Of a DNA stretch of 10,310 nt, positions 6,196-10,310 are shown in pieces (within the stretch, counting starts at the first letter, position 1; each line of letters opens with the position of its first letter). This stretch comes from Bacteroidales bacterium UBA1216 (lineage in GTDB: Bacteria > Bacteroidota > Bacteroidia > Bacteroidales > Paludibacteraceae), in assembly GCA_002309255.1 (NCBI GenBank), contig DBXI01000042.1:14103-24412 (forward strand). Reading direction: 5' to 3'. The position numbers were made by a program, and so were the translations under genes. The notes below the pieces were generated by a model, which had not been told where the DNA came from, did not search any database, and was given only the letters and a program-made list of their open reading frames with translations.

Positions 6196-6611
6196 TGGAG
6201 GTACGAGTAGATAAATACCTGTTTGCCATGCGCATCTACAAGACGCGCAGCATAGCGGCTGACGCGTGCAAGAACGGCCGCGTGAAGATGAACGGCGCGG
6301 AGCTCAAGCCATCGCGATGCTTCCATGTGGGCGATGTGTTCAGCGTACGCAAAGGACCGATAACCTACACCTACCGCATCCTGCAGCTATGCGAGCACCG
6401 ATTGGGTGCCAAGCTCGTCCCTGAGTACATGCGCGACGAGACACCTCATGAACAGCTCGAACTGCTTGAACTGGCACGCATGGCGGGAAACGGCGGACGC
6501 GACCGAGGTACAGGACGACCCACAAAGAAAGACCGACGCGAGATTGAATCGTTCATCAGCACCGACTACGATGAGCTGTTCGACGCATTTGATGAAGAGG
6601 ACGATTTATAA
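6195..6611 (+). CDS. hslR: S4-domain RNA-binding protein, Hsp15 (HslR) family
   Basis: This 138-residue protein has an N-terminal S4 RNA-binding domain (about residues 1-65: VRVDKYLFAMRIYKTRSIA, then CKNGRVKMNG, then FHVGDVFSVR). The tail contains GTGRPTKKDRREIE (about 109-122), typical of Hsp15, which in E. coli binds free 50S subunits that still carry nascent-chain tRNA after heat shock. That fits its position after pth, since both rescue peptidyl-tRNA. The last residues are very acidic (DYDELFDAFDEEDDL). The ATG overlaps the final base of the repeat array. The 3' end overlaps the start of the TPR gene by 20 bases, which suggests translational coupling. Confidence 0.9.
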   Translation: MEVRVDKYLFAMRIYKTRSIAADACKNGRVKMNGAELKPSRCFHVGDVFSVRKGPITYTYRILQLCEHRLGAKLVPEYMRDETPHEQLELLELARMAGNGGRDRGTGRPTKKDRREIESFISTDYDELFDAFDEEDDL

Positions 6612-8694
6612 CATAGTACTGCTGTTTGGTTTAGCGTTGGCACCATGCGCAGCGCACGCCCAGCTGAACACCGATAGAATAACATCCATCGGGCGCAATG
6701 CGTTGTACTTTGAGGACTACGTGCTCAGTATCCAGTACTTCAATCAGGTGATCAAGCTCAAACCGTACCTGGCTGAACCCTACCAATTGCGCGCCATCGC
6801 CAAGATCCAGCTCAGCGACTACCAGGGCGCCTTGCGCGACTGCAACGCGGCCATCGAGCGCAACCCTTTCCAGCCCGGTACGTACTACACACGCGGATAT
6901 ATCTACCGCCAGCTCGGCGAGTACGACAAGGCAGAAGCGGACTTCACCGAGGCGCTCGTTTTTGCGCCGGAGAACAAGACATATATGCTCCTTCGTGCTG
7001 ATACTCGCGCGCAGATGAAGCGCTACGAAGATGCACGCACCGACATCGACTTCCTCCTTCGTCGCGAACCCGAGTCCGCGTCTTTGCATTTTGAGCGGGG
7101 AGTGATTTGCATACAGCAGAAGGATACAGCGTGTGCGATCAGCGAGTTCACTGCAACCGTGCAGTATGATTCCCAGAACCCCCAGAACTGGTCGGCACTG
7201 GGGGGGGTAACGATGATGACAGGCGACGACGATGCGGCATTCACCCACCTGACGCAGGCCATCAATCTGGACTCGAAGTACGCCGGAGACTTCATCAACC
7301 GAGGCATCATCTACTACCGAAAGCATAACTACCGCGCTGCGCTGACGGACTATGACAAAGCCATCGAACTCGCACCACAAGAGCCGCAATGCTACTTCAA
7401 CCGAGGCGTGCTCAGGCAGGAACTGGGAGATTACAACCGCGCACACGACGACCTAAGCAAAGCACTCGAACAGATTGAGTTATCACCATCGACCACCGCA
7501 TCCGCTGACCTGCTCGGACCGATCCTCTATCAGCGAGCTATGGTGTCGATGCAGTTGCAGCAGTGGAAAGATGCCATCACGGACTTCGACTCACTGAATG
7601 TACTCTACCCGACTTTCCTGCCCGCATACTACATTGCTTCGCGCGCACACACCGCGCTGGGCGAGAAGAAAGCCGCACAAGCCTGTCTGCAGCGGGCGTA
7701 TCAGATTGAGGACGATCACAACTCCGGCCGCGACACGCTGACGACTGCCTCCACGCTCAACACCGACGTACAGATGGCAAGAACAGAAACCGGACGACGC
7801 GACTACCGCAAGCTCTTCTCGCAGAGAGCCGCCCAGAACGGCGAGGCGGACAGCCAGGAGCAGAAATATAGCTCTGCATCGCGAGGACGAGTGCAGGATA
7901 GGTATCAGGATCTGGTCAACGAGCCAAGCATCAGCCTGTCGTATTACGCGCAGTCAACGCCTAAATACAACTACGCGCTCGATGCCTTCAACCGACGCCG
8001 ACTGTTGCCCGATGTGCTCAAAGCCACAACACACGAGCTACCACTGTCCGCTGAGATGGTCTCGCACCACTTTGCGCAAATAGCCAACCTGTCAAACACC
8101 ATTGATGCCTTGCCGGACGACCTGCGTTCCGTGCCCGAACGAGAGGCTGAGAACGTCGCACGCATACTCTTTGCCCGAGCCATTGAGTTCGCCATCGTGC
8201 AGGATTACGCCTCGGCTATCGAGGACTGCACGCGCGCACTCACCCTGTCCGGACTGAACAACACCATGCAGGCCATCATGTACTTCTGCCAAGCTAACTG
8301 GCGATATCGGCTCCTCGAGTACCAGCTATCCAACAACGTCAGCGGTCTAACATCCAACAGCGTAAGCAGCCTAACCTCCAACAACGATGCCGTCTATGCA
8401 TCCGCATTCCGGCTCATGCTTATGGATTACGACCAGGTCATCCTACGGCTGCCGGACTTCGCTTACGCCTATTACAACAAAGCGAACATCCTCTGTCGCC
8501 AGAAGGACTACGAGGCGGCTATCCGTCACTACGATGATGCCATACGGGTCGATGCTGATTTCGCCGAGGCGTACTTCAACCGCGGACTCACATACATCTA
8601 TATCGGCAAGCACCAGGAGGGATTACAAGACCTCTCACGCGCCGGTGAACTCGGTATATACCAGGCATATAACATCATCACACGACTGCAATGA
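6592..8694 (+). CDS. Secreted tetratricopeptide-repeat protein
   Basis: The start is placed at 6592 (MKRTIYN), giving 700 residues. The frame stays open upstream to 6406, but that part reads like hslR in another frame, whereas 6592 begins a clear signal peptide (basic start, LLFGLALAP core, cleavage after AHA near residue 23). The mature protein has about ten TPR units from residue 25 to about 375 (for example QPGTYYTRGYIYRQLGEYDK and PQCYFNRGVLRQELGDYNRA). A polar, non-TPR linker follows (about 380-500), then three or four more TPRs to the end. It is a type common in Bacteroidales that probably scaffolds protein contacts in the periplasm; partners are unknown. Oddities are a run of eight G at 7200-7207 in the coding sequence and an eight-residue repeat at 580-600. 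It overlaps both neighbours (20 bases with hslR, ATGA with the next gene). Confidence 0.88.
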   Translation: MKRTIYNIVLLFGLALAPCAAHAQLNTDRITSIGRNALYFEDYVLSIQYFNQVIKLKPYLAEPYQLRAIAKIQLSDYQGALRDCNAAIERNPFQPGTYYTRGYIYRQLGEYDKAEADFTEALVFAPENKTYMLLRADTRAQMKRYEDARTDIDFLLRREPESASLHFERGVICIQQKDTACAISEFTATVQYDSQNPQNWSALGGVTMMTGDDDAAFTHLTQAINLDSKYAGDFINRGIIYYRKHNYRAALTDYDKAIELAPQEPQCYFNRGVLRQELGDYNRAHDDLSKALEQIELSPSTTASADLLGPILYQRAMVSMQLQQWKDAITDFDSLNVLYPTFLPAYYIASRAHTALGEKKAAQACLQRAYQIEDDHNSGRDTLTTASTLNTDVQMARTETGRRDYRKLFSQRAAQNGEADSQEQKYSSASRGRVQDRYQDLVNEPSISLSYYAQSTPKYNYALDAFNRRRLLPDVLKATTHELPLSAEMVSHHFAQIANLSNTIDALPDDLRSVPEREAENVARILFARAIEFAIVQDYASAIEDCTRALTLSGLNNTMQAIMYFCQANWRYRLLEYQLSNNVSGLTSNSVSSLTSNNDAVYASAFRLMLMDYDQVILRLPDFAYAYYNKANILCRQKDYEAAIRHYDDAIRVDADFAEAYFNRGLTYIYIGKHQEGLQDLSRAGELGIYQAYNIITRLQ
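8329..8391 (+). repeat. 24-base coding tandem repeat in the TPR gene
   Basis: Two 24-base units (8329-8352 and 8353-8376) and a 15-base partial unit (8377-8391) encode SNNVSGLT, SNSVSSLT and SNNDA. The DNA copies have diverged mostly at synonymous or conservative positions. The insert lies between helices of a C-terminal TPR unit, in a loop rich in Ser, Asn and Thr. Confidence 0.8.
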
Positions 8695-9596
8695 TAGAAA
8701 AGTATCGCAGGTTCATATTGGTCTTTGTTCTTTACTCTTTCAGCGTAGCGGTCTTTATTCCGGCTAAAGCGCAAGTATTGTACAAGGTTTCTGGCAATAG
8801 CGCCAAAGCACCCTCGTATATCTTCGCCACCAACAAGATCGTCGGTATCGAGTTCCTCGATTCTGTGCCAAACCTCTTGCGATGCTTCTCCGAGTGCTCG
8901 GTGGTGCTCACCGAGTTTGCCATGCAGGACTACGAAGCACTCGCTACCCTGCGCGTTGCTGCACTCCTACCCGACTCCGTCCGGCTCGATCAGTATTACA
9001 CCGAGGACGAGTACCGCCAGATCGACGAAGCCATGCAACTCACGATCGGCATGGGGATGGATAAGCTCTGCCGCATGAAGCCTTCCTACCTCACCGCCAT
9101 GTACCGCAACGAGCTACTGCACAAGTGGCTTGACTACGACGACCAGCGATCGATGGAAGCGTTCTTCCAGGCCATAGCGGCGGACAAAGGACTAAACGTA
9201 CGACCCATCGACGACATTGGCGAAACCATGTATATGCTCTTCGACCGAGAACCCTTCTATTGGCAATGCAAGGAGCTCTTGCAGATCATCGAATACCCTG
9301 AGCGAGAGGTACGTCAGGAACGCACATTGGCTGAGATGTACCGAATGGGGCGACTGACCGATATGTCCTATCAGATCATCGCACCCGATAACAACAGCAC
9401 GCAGTCATACTCCGACTATCAGATCTACGCCGCGCGTAACACGCAGTGGGTCAACCGACTGAGAACCTTCCTCGTCGAGGGAGGTGCATTCATCACACTC
9501 GATGCCATCTACCTCGGAGGAGACAAAGGACTTATCGAACAGCTACGCTCAGCAGGATACAAGGTTCGACCCGTCAACCGTAGAGCAATCAACTAA
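8691..9596 (+). CDS. TraB/GumN-family protein lacking the conserved GX2H motifs
   Basis: This 301-residue protein has a signal peptide (basic start, hydrophobic core, likely cut after AKA at residue 27). The beginning of the mature part, VLYKVSGNSAKAPSYIF followed by FLDSVP, and the end, KGLIEQLRSAGYKVRPV, fit the TraB/GumN family, which includes the Tiki metalloproteases. In that family two GX2H motifs and a glutamate are conserved. Here the first motif position reads ATNK (46-49) and the second DAIY (271-274), so both histidines are missing. The glutamate in VVLTEFA (Glu75) is kept. The protein may be a non-enzymatic relative. Its ATG overlaps the TPR stop (ATGA), so the two are likely translated together and may work as a pair in the envelope. 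Confidence 0.8.
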   Translation: MIEKYRRFILVFVLYSFSVAVFIPAKAQVLYKVSGNSAKAPSYIFATNKIVGIEFLDSVPNLLRCFSECSVVLTEFAMQDYEALATLRVAALLPDSVRLDQYYTEDEYRQIDEAMQLTIGMGMDKLCRMKPSYLTAMYRNELLHKWLDYDDQRSMEAFFQAIAADKGLNVRPIDDIGETMYMLFDREPFYWQCKELLQIIEYPEREVRQERTLAEMYRMGRLTDMSYQIIAPDNNSTQSYSDYQIYAARNTQWVNRLRTFLVEGGAFITLDAIYLGGDKGLIEQLRSAGYKVRPVNRRAIN

Positions 9597-9733
9597 AGGA
9601 GCAGACTCCACGGCCGGAACGATAAAGAATACAAGCTAATAGTGTTTCATTGGATTTCATTCAATTAAAAAATCTAATATAAAGTGAATTTTTATTGAAT
9701 ATTAGATTGCCATTAGATTCCTATTGGATTTAG
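9597..9733. repeat. AT-rich gene-free stretch with 11-base direct repeats and inverted copies
   Basis: No gene was seen here. Three 11-base units lie end to end: ATTAGATTGCC (9701-9711), ATTAGATTCCT (9712-9722) and ATTGGATTTAG (9723-9733). A further ATTGGATTT is at 9649-9657. AATCTAATAT (9671-9680) is an exact reverse complement of ATATTAGATT (9699-9708), and ATTCAAT (9659-9665) of ATTGAAT (9694-9700). The 11-base period places the copies on one face of the helix, as at multi-site operators or iterons; the function is unknown. Confidence 0.65.
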
Positions 9734-9763
9734 GGCTTACCCGCTTGGGTAAGTCTTTTTTTT
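9734..9763 (+). terminator. Intrinsic terminator after the pth-TraB operon
   Basis: GGCTTACCC (9734-9742), loop GCTT, then GGGTAAGTC (9747-9755) form a 9-base stem with one G-U pair, followed by eight T (9756-9763). It is the only strong plus-strand terminator seen after the four-gene operon, 137 bases past the TraB/GumN stop. The next promoter begins immediately afterwards. Confidence 0.88.
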
Positions 9764-9773
9764 CGTACCTTTG
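9744..9773 (+). promoter_or_regulatory. Promoter overlapping the terminator
   Basis: TACCTTTG at 9766-9773 is an exact Bacteroidota -7 box, two bases after the terminator T-run. The best -33 candidate is CTTG at 9744-9747, 18 bases upstream and inside the terminator loop, so the -33 match is weak. It should transcribe the leader from about 9780 into the DUF2693-like and HTH-like genes. Confidence 0.65.
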
Positions 9774-9785
9774 CACTGCGTTTGG

Positions 9786-9816
9786 GACGCCAAGCGCGGT
9801 AAACATGACTGGCGTC
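9786..9816 (+). other. Hairpin in the leader of the DUF2693-like gene
   Basis: GACGCCA (9786-9792) and TGGCGTC (9810-9816) form a perfect 7-base stem with a 17-base loop shortly after the predicted transcription start. A short frame in the loop (ATG at 9805, stop at 9838-9840, 11 residues) is possible but not supported. The role is unknown. Confidence 0.45.
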
Positions 9817-9821
9817 AGCCA

Positions 9822-9869
9822 TAACATTTTAACAGTTTAACAACTTAACGATTTAACAATTTAACCATC
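9822..9869 (+). repeat. Six 8-base tandem units ending at an ATG
   Basis: Six consecutive 8-base units of the form TAACnnTT begin at 9822, 9830, 9838, 9846, 9854 and 9862; the third and last deviate at the end. The ATG at 9870 follows the array directly. TAAC is kept in every unit and the middle bases vary. It is placed as the repeats before the GTPase and S4 genes are. Confidence 0.85.
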
Positions 9870-10106
9870 ATGAACACATCCGCACATGGCGTGAGGCACG
9901 CGGTACACTGAACATGGACATCATCCCACCCAGCAAGCAAACGACCTTCTGGCAAGCAGCAGGACATGATCGACGCTGGTTTGGCCGAACCCAACTACCA
10001 GTCTATAGCCTACTACGACCTCGACCGTGAGGCCTGGCGCGCATTCAGCATCGAGAACTTCGTGCAGGTCAACCGCCTAATGGCTATAACACCCATCGAG
10101 TGCTAA
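9870..10106 (+). pseudogene. DUF2693-like (SH3-type barrel) gene with apparent frameshifts
   Basis: No single frame covers this gene, but two frames together read like a DUF2693 protein. From 9890 one frame gives REARGTLNMDIIPPSKQTT. From about 9948 the frame shifts and gives SGKQQDMIDAGLAEPNYQ, then YYDLDREAWRAFSIENF, ending at TAA 10104-10106. Removing one T in 9946-9950 would join them (KQTTSGKQQD). The ATG at 9870 is in the second frame and meets a TGA at 9909-9911, so one further base change near 9873-9889 is needed, and the N-terminus seems a few residues short. It may be a decayed gene or an assembly error. Such small proteins are common on Bacteroidales mobile elements; their function is unknown. 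Confidence 0.6.
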
Positions 10107-10107
10107 C

Positions 10108-10310
10108 ATGCGTATCACATTAGGCAATATTGACGGCAAAGCGTACGGCTTGAATGCATCAGAGGCGTGCGTGTATGCGGCTATCGAAAAGTGCTCCCGA
10201 GGCGATAACGCCAAGGGTTGGTACGGAACGATGCAGCTGCTCGCCGAGGTGCTGCCCTTTAAAATAGGGCGCATGTCAGTAAGCCGTGCTATTGCTAAAT
10301 TGTTAAACAT
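10108..10310 (+). CDS. Helix-turn-helix-like protein, 5' part, cut by window edge
   Basis: An open frame of 67 complete codons starts at an ATG one base after the preceding stop and runs off the right edge. It begins MRITLGNIDGKAYGLNASEA. The pattern LNASEACVYAAIEKC, then WYGTMQLLAEVLPFKIGRMSVSRAIAKLLN, looks like a winged-helix/HTH in which MSVSRAIAKLL would be the recognition helix, similar in arrangement to DnaD-like or replication-initiator-type domains. The full length and function are unknown. The close spacing suggests co-transcription with the DUF2693-like gene, as in a small accessory module. Confidence 0.6.
   Translation, partial: MRITLGNIDGKAYGLNASEACVYAAIEKCSRGDNAKGWYGTMQLLAEVLPFKIGRMSVSRAIAKLLN

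Noticed and set aside
6406..6591. Upstream start for the TPR gene (62 extra residues)
   Set aside because: This part is hslR read in another frame and would hide the signal peptide that begins at 6592.
650..9869. CRISPR array
   Set aside because: Repeat units are 7-24 bases with no spacers, and no cas genes are present.
10077..10310. Minus-strand open frame at the right edge
   Set aside because: The plus strand carries a better candidate starting one base after the preceding stop, with an HTH-like pattern.
1..10310. tRNA or rRNA genes
   Set aside because: No cloverleaf ends or conserved rRNA segments were seen in the intergenic stretches.

Overview
The window looks like a chromosome fragment of a Bacteroidales bacterium of roughly balanced base composition. 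Three promoters match the Bacteroidota consensus (TTTG, about 20 bases, TAnnTTTG), Shine-Dalgarno sites are mostly weak or absent, and several proteins are of types typical of that order: a COG0523 GTPase with CICC, a Rossmann/DUF2520 protein, a large TPR lipoprotein-like or periplasmic protein, TraB/GumN and DUF2693. The taxonomic call is inference from these signs.

Layout. 1-563 (minus) is the 5' part of a sugar-isomerase-like gene that runs off the left edge. It is divergent from a zinc-chaperone-type G3E GTPase (688-1896, plus) with a 38-residue His/Asp/Glu-rich loop. Convergent with that is a three-gene minus-strand operon, transcribed from 5387 down to 1898: an M20 dipeptidase, a neurotransmitter:sodium symporter and a Rossmann/DUF2520 protein. 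A compact divergent promoter region (5421-5521) separates this from a plus-strand operon: pth, an Hsp15-like S4 protein, a secreted 700-residue TPR protein and a secreted TraB/GumN-family protein. The last three are joined by overlapping starts and stops. A gene-free AT-rich stretch follows, with 11-base repeats, a strong intrinsic terminator and a consensus promoter. This leads into a short, probably accessory module: a frame-disrupted DUF2693-like gene and the start of an HTH-like gene cut by the right edge.

How the genes fit together. The dipeptidase and the amino-acid-type symporter suggest peptide and amino acid uptake and use. Pth and the S4 protein both deal with stalled translation (peptidyl-tRNA recycling; nascent-chain tRNA on free 50S subunits). 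The TPR and TraB/GumN proteins carry signal peptides and probably act in the envelope; their partners are unknown.

The most unusual signal is a recurring class of short degenerate tandem repeats with 7- or 8-base periods. They occur directly before a start codon (650-684), exactly bridging a stop and a start codon (6147-6195), directly before another ATG (9822-9869), and inside two coding regions in frame-preserving form (2513-2550 and 5126-5157). Other points are a mirrored pair of promoters sharing a 13-base inverted repeat with homopolymer tracts in their spacers, a TraB/GumN protein that has lost both family GX2H motifs, and a 20-base perfect palindrome inside the isomerase-like gene.
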